Assembly: GCA_018524725.1 (NCBI GenBank)
Contig: JAEUWP010000062.1
Coordinates: 106,701-170,700 of the forward strand
Length of the DNA stretch: 64,000 nucleotides
Source of the DNA: Podaxis mareebaensis
Taxonomy: Eukaryota; Basidiomycota; Agaricomycetes; Agaricales; Agaricaceae
Direction of reading: 5' to 3'
The notes below the pieces were generated by a model that did no database searches, was not told the DNA's origin, and saw nothing but the letters and a program-made list of their open reading frames with translations. Below are positions 31,939 to 43,380 of this stretch, in pieces (positions within the stretch are counted from its first letter, which is position 1; each line of letters starts with the position of its first letter). Position numbers and translations under genes: made by a program.

Positions 31939-34929
31939 GTTGAGTGGCCAGACGAAAACCGTAAGGAAGAAGGGAAGCGACGAGGATGGCGGTCAAAGGG
32001 AAAGCCCCCGCATATCGCCCTCTGGTTGGTTGATATATCAATCCTGCCTCTGCCAAAATCTGGGAATTTGAAAGATCTGAACTGGCAGGAACGTGCCTTG
32101 ATTCCGCAACCCTGCAGAAGTCACACATCTCAAATCCGCCGCCAAACTCGCTAAGCATGCCACCCTACTCCTCCCTACTGTTACTCATGCCGTTCGAAGA
32201 TGCACCCAGTCAGGGGGAAGTAGGGAATATATAGCTGTCTAGAACTGAGAAACTGAGTGGAAAAGCGGTTGCAGGCTCTGGAATACCAGCCCGGCTCGCT
32301 GAATTGCGTCACGGTAAATAACCCGTAACGGATGAGCAGCCGTCGGGCCGAACCATACCGGGAAAACGTAAATTTTAGACTTTATAAGAGTCTCTGCTTC
32401 ATTTCTCAAAAAGTTGCGACTCGGTCCTCTGGCTGCCTGGAGCCCCAGTCAGTTCTTAGTCGGTCACCAAATTATTGGTGTCCTAAGCTCCTCTAGGCAA
32501 ATTTACGTGTCACGTACGGCTCGACATCGTTGATCGGCATGCTTCCCTATGCTTCCTTAGGCCTGATAGCCTTTGATAGCACCCGTGCCTGCGCATCCAC
32601 ACGTTGGATCACATGCTCATGTTATCACACACACATGCTGAATGTACGCAGGCGGCAGAGGCACGGCAAGGTAGTGAAGGACCCCGGAATATCCTCATAT
32701 CATATTTTCACTTTGGGCAACTTTTTTGACCGTCTGAAATTCTCATTCTTTTCCAGATCTTTTTCGGCCCCTTGAAGTCCAAAAACGAGAAAAATGGCAG
32801 AAAACCCACGTAGCTGCTCTGGCACGATGCACAAAACCTGGTAGCTGGTCTGCGTATTTTTTTCCAGTGCCCAATCCACTCGAATGAGTTGAGATCCTCG
32901 AAGGTATCGGTTGGATTGTAGAGTTCTACGAGTGGAGACGAGATGAAGGTGCAAAAAAACGGTAATGCAATAATGTTTTTTTAGTCAACCAATAAGTACA
33001 CTACTATTTGTATGTAATGTTTCTGTTGACCAACTTAGTTGAGAAATGTAAAAATTACGTGGGTAAGAGAGCGCCAGGTGATCCGCAACCTCGAACCCGC
33101 GACTCTCAAAACTACAATGGTGGCAACCACCACTTTACTATCTGTCCGTTTCAGATCCGCCCCTCCGTTTCAGATCCGCCCTTCCGTTCTCCCCCCCCTC
33201 AATGAGGTGCGTCCAACACCCTGTCCCCAATTTTTTTCCCACTTGATGGCCGGATTTTTCTGAAACATGTCCGTTTTGATTCCAGGGTATACATGGATAT
33301 TCCGAGGTCCTGGTAATGAGCTTCTTACCCAATTTTCCCCGGCTGCTGACCAATGGTTGTCTTACTTCCGTACGTGACGTTGAGAGCTGAGCACAACATG
33401 GTCAACCCAAAGATCGCGTCATTTCTTCGGTTTGAATATGTTTGAGTCCAGTCAGCCTTCGATAGCTTCATCACTATCGCCTGAGGCTGTTGCACCGACA
33501 GGAGATAAATCCAAGATAAACCGTAGTTTTAACAATCAATAGTCAACCGCGATAAACATGCATCCCTATTAATACACTCACGCAACTTCACGAACAGGAA
33601 CCCTCACAGCTAGGAACACAAAGGGAACGATACATACTGTCCGGTACTGTTGACCTCTCGGCTTTCCCCTGCACCCAAGCCTGAAGCGGGGTTTCCAATG
33701 CGGCATTTGGGGCTGTCGGTCAACGGGTGAAATTACGAAACCCATATCAAGCGGGTTCTTATTAGGATTTGGGCTACACTAGTTACTTTTCCTGGTTCAA
33801 TGTCACGGAGATTTGCATAAGCCTCACTATCCGTGGCCTAGGGACCGCTTACATATTTTCATAGGGATCATAACGGAGCTCATACATACCTACCCATCGC
33901 CTGCGAATTGTATTTACATGTCTCGACGGTCTACCGCAGTGTATTGAGGATCTGAAGGCTATGTGTATCGAACGGAAAGGATAAGAACTGGAGTTGTGTG
34001 CACCTTGGATGCCCATGTATACAATATCTCTTGTTTGTCTCTTGTATGCCAATCCCTACCTTATGCGCTGTCATATGTTTATCTTTTCCCAACCCAGGGG
34101 TGTTTCCCGCTCGATACGGGACATCGGCCTCAGCAGGGCCTCAGTTAGCTAATGTTCACCTACTTTCGTCCTAAGTGGAGACCATTTATTTCTCTCATCT
34201 CAGTAGGTCTAGTCAATCAGCTTTACCTTATCTGCCATGCGCCTCATTCACATTGTTTCAGACCCAATCTCGTTATAGTACCTTTATATATGTTCTCATC
34301 TCTTTCAAATTCCCTAAGACGGACCTTGGTGATTCCTCAAACTCACAAGTCGTCCAACAGCAGGGTTTGCTCTGTTTCTCAAAGTCCTCTAATCGGGCAG
34401 ACATCAAATTAACTGGTTTGCATCTGCGAAACAGGATCAAAGGTAAACCAGGCACCCTAAAGCTTGCTTTCTGACGAATTTTCCCTCAAGACCTTCAAAG
34501 AAGATTAGAGTGACTGCCATAGCATTTGGAGAGATCACATACAGAAAAGGCTTCCATATGGTTCAATAATATATAAACATATCAATGCCTTGTTAGCAAT
34601 GTAACATTTGATTGTTTGTGTTGGGTGACCATGACACTGGTCGAGACTTCACAGCAAGTTCGAGATGGCGCGTGGGACTGCCAATCCGCCACCCGCCATT
34701 TTATCCTTCTTTTGACCTTGGTGTGTTGACTAACTTAGGAAATTAAAACACTGGGTAGAGCTTGCCGATAAGGTGACATATGGTAATGGCCAATCCCATT
34801 CACCGTACAACCTCCCTTCCCTCGGATTCTTGCCCGAGAAAGGCCCTATCTGCCGAACAGCGACTCCCGGATGCTAACCAGAATCATACATGGCCCACCA
34901 AGGGTGTTGTCAAAAACGTTCAATTTGTA
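31939..34929. other. 3-kb intergenic region, no supported gene
   Basis: Long stretch without convincing frames. A 19-bp direct repeat (about 33146-33164 and 33165-33183, CCGTTTCAGATCCGCCC-like) precedes a C-run. A TTCGAACCCGCG word at about 33090 resembles an RNA polymerase III B box on the minus strand, but no tRNA fold forms. Confidence 0.4.
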
Positions 34930-35047
34930 TCCGGATTTGATCAAAGGCAATTTTGGAAGGTTCCGGTGACGTACGTCAATGTGGGGGCTGTCAGGGTAGA
35001 CCGCATTTCTGCACCTACTCCCACCGACCTCACAGCAATAATCAACA
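34930..35047 (+). pseudogene. 5' remnant of RNase H-like copy 4, out of frame
   Basis: In a frame different from the main ORF this DNA and the next 100 bases read INNGNAHSP then ITSQRSKTTALPVP, matching the start of copy 3 (INHGDDPSLSP, IASQRSRALLSPDP). The original start region is present but frameshifted relative to the rest of the gene. Confidence 0.6.
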
Positions 35048-36439
35048 ATGGCAACGCTCATTCGCCGTTCCTATTCTCCCATGCCTGTATCACTTCACAA
35101 AGGTCCAAGACAACCGCGCTACCTGTCCCGACTCGTTTCTTCCGGACCCCTTCGCCAACAGCAACGATGCTACAATGAACGCCCGAGAGGGTATCGCTCC
35201 TGGCGCGACGGTGCTTGCAAATTTTGTTCACTGTACGAATTCCAACTCAAGGCCAAGGAGCAAATGACACGGCTTCAAACGGCACATGACGAGCTGGATT
35301 TTCGAACCTCATCAAAGAGTTTCGATCTGCGGGTCCACAAAGAATTCAGCCGCTCGACTCCTGCCAGCTTCACCTCGAATGGGTCCAAGTTGCCGTTTTT
35401 CACTAACGGCGGCTGTAAAGATACTTCGTCTATGCCCGAGCTTGAAGACAGTCCGAGTCCATTAGGAACGGAGTGGAAGAAATCAAATGACGTTGGGAAG
35501 GTGATAGAGGGGAGGACAGATGGTCCAAGGTGCCAGACAAATGGCCCAGTCGAACCTCGGAACCGCCTGTCCTCCAACACCTCGGTCGCCAAAGTTAAAA
35601 CCATTGGTGTTTCCATAACTAAGGATTGCGGAACTAACACAGACGATGCGCCCGGGCGAACCAACAATGAACACCCTGGGTCCGGGCTTGCCCCATATCT
35701 TCACGTTCTATTAGGTTTAATTCAGCAGGTTGGCCTACCACCGGAGGTGCCACCTTCCGTGCCTCAACCCGAACAAGAAGCAGATTCTTTGAAGGAAATC
35801 CGGGAACAAATGAAGCTTGCTCATCGTCCCGATAACAAGCACATCCGCACACTTGTTAAGTGCCTTGTATCCGAAGCCCACGAGACACCTGCACGTCACC
35901 GTACGGAAGTACAAAAGGTACTGCTCTCTGAATGGAGGCGCCCTTGTTCTCCAGTTCGGCCTTCCAGTGAAATCAGGCTGGAAGCACCTCCACCAGCATT
36001 CTACGTAGATGCGTCTTCTATTGGAATAGGCTTCGTCTTCAGAAACCAATGGCAAGCTTGGGAGTTGAAGGATGGCTGGACTGGTGAAAACCGGGACAAT
36101 AACTGGGCTGAGGCGGCAGCGGTGGAGCTAGGAGTGCGTTTGATGATTCAAGCCGGATACTCGGGTAGACACCTCTTGCTACGTTGTGACAATGCTGGTA
36201 TCGTGAACGATGTCTCAAGGTGGTCATTTAATGACTCTCCGATTGGATCAATTATCAAGCACATCTACCATCTTTGTCAGCAGCATAGTATATATCTCGA
36301 ACCGAAATGGATCGCAGGAGAGCATAATCCTGCGGATAATCCATCACGACTGCGGACGGCGAAAGGAAGTCAAAGATTTCCGCATAGCATTGTCATCCCT
36401 GACCACCTCCGAGACTTCGTCCGTCCACACTTTCGGTAA
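35048..36439 (+). CDS. RNase H-like protein, copy 4, N-terminally deleted (463 aa)
   Basis: The only plus-strand member, closest to copy 3. From about residue 45 (RSWRDGACKFCSLYEFQL) it aligns with copy 3, but the Cys block and first half of the coiled coil are missing. The true N-terminus lies in another frame just upstream. The first in-frame ATG at 35048 is probably not the ancestral start. The long linker with LKEIREQMKLAHRPDNK and LVSEAHETPARHRTE and the RNase H domain are intact: YVDASSIGIGF, AAAVELG, LRCDNAGIV and GEHNPADNPSR. It is either a decaying gene or a shortened variant that kept only the nuclease. Confidence 0.6.
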   Translation: MATLIRRSYSPMPVSLHKGPRQPRYLSRLVSSGPLRQQQRCYNERPRGYRSWRDGACKFCSLYEFQLKAKEQMTRLQTAHDELDFRTSSKSFDLRVHKEFSRSTPASFTSNGSKLPFFTNGGCKDTSSMPELEDSPSPLGTEWKKSNDVGKVIEGRTDGPRCQTNGPVEPRNRLSSNTSVAKVKTIGVSITKDCGTNTDDAPGRTNNEHPGSGLAPYLHVLLGLIQQVGLPPEVPPSVPQPEQEADSLKEIREQMKLAHRPDNKHIRTLVKCLVSEAHETPARHRTEVQKVLLSEWRRPCSPVRPSSEIRLEAPPPAFYVDASSIGIGFVFRNQWQAWELKDGWTGENRDNNWAEAAAVELGVRLMIQAGYSGRHLLLRCDNAGIVNDVSRWSFNDSPIGSIIKHIYHLCQQHSIYLEPKWIAGEHNPADNPSRLRTAKGSQRFPHSIVIPDHLRDFVRPHFR

Positions 36440-36966
36440 AGTAACTCAAGTATGTATGGTGGTCATCCGCTTTCGAGAAACGTGCTCAACGCTATCGTCT
36501 ATCAGGCGGGGACAGTTCTAGCGTGCCTTCGGGATTTAGTGGTTTGTACCCAGAATTCTCTTCTTGCAACTGTCTTGAGTTCAAATGTGTATTTATAACA
36601 TGTAGGCAGTCAAGTACTTCTCCTGGTCTTCGGACTTGACCTATACGGGTGTTATGTTCTGCTTGCTAGAAAAAGGGGTGGTGCTGTACACAAGGTGGAT
36701 CTTGGACTTACTATGTGTAGTTAATGTCGAACATGTTCAACCTGGAATACACCGGCGTACCCAGCATAGGACAAGGAAAACAGATTATTTTTGGCACAGC
36801 ATCATGCTTGGATTCGGGACGCTACATGCAGATCTGAACGTTGAACGAACACTGGATCTGTGCCTCCATGAAGACAAAACAATAAAAAACTCTATACACA
36901 GTATCGTATACACAAGCGTATTGAACGCATGCGAACATAATAAACACATTAAACACCTTCCCCAGA
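36440..36966. other. intergenic region between convergent genes
   Basis: Shared 3' space of RNase H-like copy 4 and the WD40 gene. Nothing gene-like; A/T-rich toward 36900. Confidence 0.5.
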
Positions 36967-39900
36967 CTATCGTGACAATCTACCTCCTGCACCACCAGCA
37001 CTAAGACCCACGGGCACTGAAACCTTCCTCCGATAATGCATAACCAGCTCTGAGCTCTGCTTCCACACGTACTGTCTCACCGCCGCGAGCGTCATCGTCA
37101 ACGGCAACAACGTCTCATTGCACAATATCTCATACTCTTCTTCAGGTCTGTGTAAGGCAACAGAGCTATTGTTGCCCCCTTTCGCCGAGTTGGAGTTGTT
37201 TCTTGAGTGACTCCCATTTGCGTTGCTGCTGGCTTTGTCATCGACAGACGACCTGATTGAGGCCGCGCGAGAGTTGTTCGTGATCTTTTCCAACTTCTCG
37301 TGGACCTGTCAAACGCGGCCAGGCAATCAGATCAAGTGCTGAGACACCAGGCTAAAAAAAACTCACATGCAACGCAATTTTCCTAACCCTCAATTGCCGG
37401 CTCGCAGTCAACTTACTCTGTTGCCTATATACCAATCCAAGGGATCAGCACCGTTTCCCTTCACGAAAGAAAACTGAAAACTACCCACGTATTCAACAGT
37501 TCCGGCAACGGCTCAACGTCCGGATCCCGATTCCACGGCATAAGCACAAAACTAATCTTCGTCACAGGTGCTGCCGCGGCTACCTTGTTCAGCAACAAAT
37601 ACTCCATCAACCACATCGGCATCGCCTCCTCCAGCGCCTGCACATCACAATGAGTTGTCCCCGCGTTCCCCCTCCAAACCACTGTATAACTCGGCGAGGC
37701 TTCTTCGGAGATGACGAGCGTCGTGTTTGAGGGCATATGGTGTAGTGGCGCGTCAACGGTTGAAGGTGGCGAGAGCGGTCCAGAAAGAAGTGCCTGAGCT
37801 GGGGATTTTGTAATCTCGAGAGTTCGCCTAGTAGCCTATCAGGTATATCATCAGCATGTAGTTCCGTAAGCAAACGAAACGGCGCTCACCTCAACTGCGG
37901 CACTCTCAGCGACAGCAGGTGTAACGCTCCCTAACACAGGCGAACTTGCCACCCCATCGCTCGTCGGCCTCTTACTCGGAAGCCTCCCGAAATTTCTCAA
38001 TCGACCCATCAGCCCACTCGTTGTCAACGAGGCTCCTTGAGGATCCTGCTTTCCGGTCGTCGCAGCAGAGGCACTTGCCGCACCCGTATTTGCTGTGGTA
38101 GTAGCAGAAACCGCAGCAGAAGCTTCTTCGGCACTGGCCTGTCCTTGTAACGACGCCTGTCTTATTCTCGGTGTAAAATAATCACCTTGAGTACCACTTG
38201 GCGTACCACCCCCATCTGTAGATTTCTGCCTCTGGAAACTCGGCAATGCGGCCAACATATCACTTCCACCTCCATTCCCACCTCCGCCTTCAGTTCCAAT
38301 TCCAACTCCGGGCGATTGAGGTAACCCGGCCAACCCAGGTTGCCCATCTTTCGTGTTCAGCGGAATGAGTGGTGCCAGGAGTGGCGAGGAACGGATGTCA
38401 GACGGCGACACGTTTGGAGGTACGGCAGGTATCATCTTGGACGAGTGTACGACGATATGGCTGCCCGAGACTCTGTGGGACGATTTTCTTGCAGATTCAG
38501 GTGATGAGGATGCACGTCTGCTACTACTGCTAGCACCGTATCGCATGCTCTCAGTTGAGGTACGAGAAGCAGAAATGCGACCAATGCTCGGCGCCAACAT
38601 CCCATCCCCATCGCTCACATTCGAGTTCGGCCTCCTACTCCGTTGTTCTTCGCGTATAAACCCGATAAACAGGTTCCTAAGAACCCATTTCCCAATATTC
38701 ACTACACCATCACACCCATCAAACCGCCGCAAAAGACAATCAAAGTAAAGAACTCACATTTCGATTCCTCACTAAAATGCCTATCCCCCACAAATCCAAC
38801 CTCATCCGCATACACCTCGGCCTCAAAACAGCGTTCACTCACGTGCACAACCAACACACCCGCCTTCGTGTCCGTGCTACACCACGACTGAATCACCGCC
38901 TCACCTTCAATCCTCTCTCTCACGACCTCCAACGCCTCCCTCGGACTCCTCTCCTTCTCTTCACCCGCATCACCCGCCTCACCTCCACCTCCACTCGTAC
39001 GTCCATGACCGCGATGACGACTACCACTCCCGGCATTCCCATTAACGCTCCCACCATGACTTGCAGCATACACATCTTCCCTCGCGAACTTTCCTTTGCA
39101 CACACCTCTCACAATATCCCACACCGCCACCTCACCCGACGTATCCACAGTCAACACATGCATTCTATCATTCAATATCACGCTTCGCACAAGCCCGTGG
39201 TCGCCCGAAATCACATAATCAGGCTCAGACACGAGTGGTACGGCGTCCGCTGCCAATTCACGTTCTTCATAATTGGCACGAGCGGTGCTTGTAGGTGGGA
39301 TCGTGAATGTATCTTCTGTACGTGAAGCATGCAACGGGCCTGGAATCGAAGCAGATGGCTGAAGTGTTGGGTGGAGTGGTGGTTGGTGTGGTTGGGAGAA
39401 AAACGTTTGTGCTGGAGACCGTGTCATGTACGTGCTTGCGCGCGGGACAGACATGATAGATGCCGCAGAATATAAAGTCGCGACCTCTGGGTCTCTCGAC
39501 CTTGATGAATGGAATGACGAAAAGGGGTCATTAGGCGATACGAGTCTCACAAGGCTATCCATGGGTATCCCACACAGTTTATCGCCTTGTTCAATATTAT
39601 GATGATGTGCAATATGGTCTGAGGACAACGACGTCATTGAAGGTGCGAATGATGCTCTCGGGCTGTGGTGTGTTGAACTGGATCGAAGAGCCAATTCATA
39701 TGGGTATTCATTACTGTTTATGCGTTTTCGGGTAGTGGGTGATTCGGTGAATGGGATACGCTCGCCGTCAAAATCGGTGAGAAGGGGTGGGGGTGGTCGG
39801 GTAGCGCGTCGTTGGGGTATATGCCATCTCCTAACACTTGAGGTGCTTGATGCTGTCCACAACAGGTTGTCATCCATGACTACAATTTTGTTGACGCCTT

Positions 39901-41457
39901 CCGATGTTGATCGTCCTTGCTCAGTTGAGTCTTGGCATAGGACTATACATTCGCCTTCGGACACGTCTGAACATTCTTCGACATCCACACGACATACGAG
40001 TCCTGAACGATCCCCGGAATAAAAGACCTCGAGTGATGGGTGCGTTGAGAATAAGGACCAGACGGAATCCGTGTGATGTGTGAATGTATGCAAGCATCGT
40101 TGCGAGGATAGCGACCAGAGCTTGATAGAGGCTGCATGGGATGTGAGTTTCTGTATTCCGAACATTGGCACGCGAACGGGACACACCATCAGCTGAACCC
40201 GTCAACAGCTACAGAGAAGTCCGTCAATGATTGTAAGCAAGAAGGGCATCCAGGAACATACATATCTCGCATCTTCCGAAATCAAGATAGCTCTAATATT
40301 ATCCGTATGACCGACCAACTTGCCTACATTGACAATTTAGTCAAAGTTCCAAGAAAACAAGGAGAGGGGAAGCAACATACCTGTCCGCTTTCCAGACCGC
40401 GGATCCCACAGTCTGACAACACGTTCCGGCGATCCAGAGGCAATGGTTCGACCAAAGGGATCACAGGCAAGCGCATATACAGATGATTTCGGTGCGGAGG
40501 CGTCTGGCGGGTTGAGGGTAACGAGCGGTTGCTTTGCGGACGAGATGCTGAGGTCCCAAAGCTTGATGGTACGATCGAATGATCCAGACGCGACCCATTT
40601 CTGCTCGCGACTATGAATACATTAAACCCGGCAATACATGATAGGGAAAGATGGTCGCACCAGTACGTGAGACAACGCACGTAGTCGCTGTGAGAGCCTA
40701 TTTGAGTTGGATCAGAGTTGGTTGGGGAGTGCGGATTCCACGCCTTTACGGTCCCATCGGAGGAAGCGGATACAATCGTCTGATTGTAGTTGCACAGGGC
40801 GATATCATTGATCCAGTCAGAATGCGCTTCAGCGCACTGTCGGAAGTGACTACGCTGTTGGACACGGGGCAATTAGAACCTTGCAGAAAGTATGAGAGAC
40901 GGATAGCACACCGTGCCAGGCTTAAATGCAGATATATCCGTCTCCCACTGCTGCTCATACGGCAGCTCTCCGGACCTCTGAGGCATTCTTTGGCGGCGAT
41001 AGCTGACCTCGCCAAGGATATCTCCATCACTCCGCATTTGATCTTCATCTTCGCCCTCCTCCTCAATTGCATCGTCTGCCCAGCCAGTCAGAACTTCCCA
41101 CCTCCCAGACGCGACGTTTCTCTGGTTGGGGTTACGTCTCTTGGTCGGAATACCCAAGTCCCATGAGATGATAAGCCCATCCCTTCCCCCAGTGTAGAGG
41201 ATACCCTCTGGACATGATTTGCCCACTAACTGCGTCGAAGTGTCAAGCGCCAATGACGCCACACCGAGCCTATGACGGGGACGCCGCGAAGATTGAGGTA
41301 CAGAGGCTTCTGATGAATCATTCTGACCAACAACTGGGGTGAGAAGTGGGCCGATATTGCCTAGCCGTGATGTTCCACATGGTGGAAGTTGAAGGCGCGG
41401 CACGGAGTCAGTTGGGGGAGGGATAACGTATGAGACTCGCCGCTTTGGTTGTGCCAT
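36967..41457 (-). CDS. WDR48/UAF1-like WD40-repeat protein with C-terminal DUF3337 (1326 aa)
   Basis: Ten exons: 40912-41457, 40661-40854, 40381-40610, 40262-40323, 40187-40208 (22 nt), 38758-40131, 37890-38701, 37485-37835, 37367-37417 and 36967-37305. Phases agree. WD repeats are visible ([116 protein letters not shown]). After the propeller comes [17 protein letters not shown], long Ser/Gly/Ala-rich inserts, and a C-terminus of DUF3337 character ([33 protein letters not shown]). WDR48 relatives activate ubiquitin-specific proteases and act in DNA repair and trafficking. The very long disordered inserts are larger than in animals. Confidence 0.93.
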
Positions 41458-41683
41458 GAGTCAAGATGGCATTGAGCGGTGGCTAGCTGTCGTTTGGTCG
41501 TCGTTGAGGACGATGACGGGGGATCAAAGTTGTCAGTTGAAGGATATTGGTGTGCCTGACAGTCCGGAGCGCCTATTCCGGTTCGCGTGGGAAAACAGGG
41601 GTAATAGTGGCCAGGCACTCGCAGTAATAACACTACATCCCATTGCCTTGGAATAAAAAACTAAACAGTAAAACGACTATCCT

Positions 41684-42414
41684 TCATATCGGAGCCTTAT
41701 GGATTTTCTTTGGACGTGTCCCCCATCGCTGTTTCGACGCATACTTCTGCCACTTCTGAATGTCTTCTCTCTGTAACAGCAGCTCTACTGTATAAAACTC
41801 TTTCGCGAGGACCTCATTCGGTTCAACATGATGAACCATTGAATGGCAAGGTCTATTCCCTCATCAGCACCTCTGCATCCATCTCTAGTCACAAAACCAA
41901 AGCCACTCGCGCACCTGCATAACCAAGCAACAGAGTTCAACATACTCTCATCATGCCACCCCTTCTTCAATACCTTATCATGCGTACTCCTCGGTATCAA
42001 ATGATGATACGTTAACGGCACCTGCCTCTCACAAATCTCGCACTCCGTCGTCCTGGTGCTCGACCACACCGGTGGCGGGGCACACGCCTCGGCACGATAC
42101 TGCTCCACAACCTGTCGCAGGAGCTTAATTGCGTCATCAGCATCGCCAACAATCCCATACGACACCAGTGTATCGGTGAACATCGGTGATGTGGTTGACT
42201 CCAGGTCCACCTCGTCTGCCTCTGGGACTTCGGTGCGCGATTGATATGTGGCTTCCTGGAGCACACCAGGGAGGACAGACCAGGATTCCTCAGCGAGGTA
42301 GTCCACAAAGTCGTCAAGCTCAGATGCGTCGGTCACATCAGCCTTTTGACGTGATATGAGCTGTTGAGCAACACAATCCCGAAAGACAGAAAATTGGGTT
42401 GAGCGCTCTGTCAT
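41684..42414 (-). CDS. HNH-endonuclease-like domain protein (222 aa)
   Basis: Two exons: 41915-42414 and 41684-41852, with a 62-nt intron. Splicing restores the Cys/His core: CEICERQVPLTYHHLIPR, then HDKVLKKGWHDESMLN, then WLCRPCHSMVHHV, i.e. a CxxC...HH...CxxCH...H arrangement like HNH/McrA-type zinc nucleases. The first 110 residues are acidic and helical without a known domain. The C-terminus (LLLQREDIQKWQKYASKQR, then RPKKIHKAPI) is basic. The protein family is conserved in fungi with unknown substrate; nuclease activity is inferred. It lies 226 bp upstream of the WD40 gene in the same direction. Confidence 0.85.
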
Positions 42415-43380
42415 GGCGTTAATCCTCGAGAAGTGGTTTGGTCCAAAACAGAGTTTCGGGAGCGGTTAGATAACCAAAGTGTGTGACTCTGGAAGAATCG
42501 GTCCCGTGTGGCAATTCAACACGCATCATGAGGCGATCTTGAGTTGTTCATGCGCCGCTGACACCGTAGCGAATTCGGATTGCAAGAATTTGTGATCTCT
42601 ATGCAAAATTCAACATAAATAACTAGTTAGGAGAGAAGTTTGGAACCCCAGCCATCCGCGCTTGATTGAATGATACTCCAGCTGTTACGTACAGCACTTC
42701 ACATGGCAATTGCACAGCGTGACTCGTATCCACGTACGACACATCAACCCAGTGGTTCAGACGTTCAAGATACATTCCGATCACCCCACCTTCGGGCTAA
42801 CAAATGCAGGTCCTTCCCTCCTCCCCGTCGGCCGGAACGTGTATTGTTTAGAACACTTACACAGGTCCATAAACATTGGCTATAGCCGGTGTTGTTGATC
42901 TAATCTACATTTTTTGTATGAATTTATCCAGCGATCTGATGAGCACTGGCCGCCCGGCAATTCTTGCACCAACGACTAGGTGTTCTACCGCCACCCGATC
43001 TCTTTGAGGCAGGAACTGGAACGATAAGACAAAGGAAAAAAATTACCAATCAGACATAAAGGCAGTACGCCAAGTGTCTTCCTTAAACCCCTTCGAAGGC
43101 TTTCCCTTGTGGCAATCACCCTTGCTCAACCCACCTTCACTCTTTGTCGACGACCAGTTGGTTCTAGTCTTGAAAATGGACTGAGCTATGGTAGACCAGT
43201 AGAGAATAAAATATTGAATACCGGATGATCCTCTTAGTGCCGACAATTACGTCCGTCCGAAATTATGGAGACTGATCTAACGATCAATCCATGCCAGGCG
43301 TGGACGTGGTGAATCGTGGACGAGCTCGATATACCCGTCATTTTGATTTTGCCGTCGATGCTCGTTAAACCCGATTCGAT
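42415..43380. other. intergenic region with possible 3' exons of an unknown minus-strand gene
   Basis: On the minus strand, about 43043-43160 reads TNWSSTKSEGGLSKGDCHK then GFKEDTWRTAFMSDW. A second stretch at about 42938-43025 reads SKRSGGGRTPSRWCKNCRA. A GTAATT donor and TTCCAG acceptor lie between them but the phases do not agree. These may be real exons of a small Cys-containing protein or a relic. No start exon was found. Confidence 0.3.

Noticed and set aside
33060..33130. tRNA-like or SINE-like B-box word on the minus strand (GGGTTCGAGG)
   Set aside because: The flanking bases do not form a T-arm, anticodon arm or acceptor stem, so there is no tRNA.
38353..39325. plus-strand frames of 131 and 182 codons
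   Set aside because: They are antisense to large low-complexity exons of the WD40 gene.
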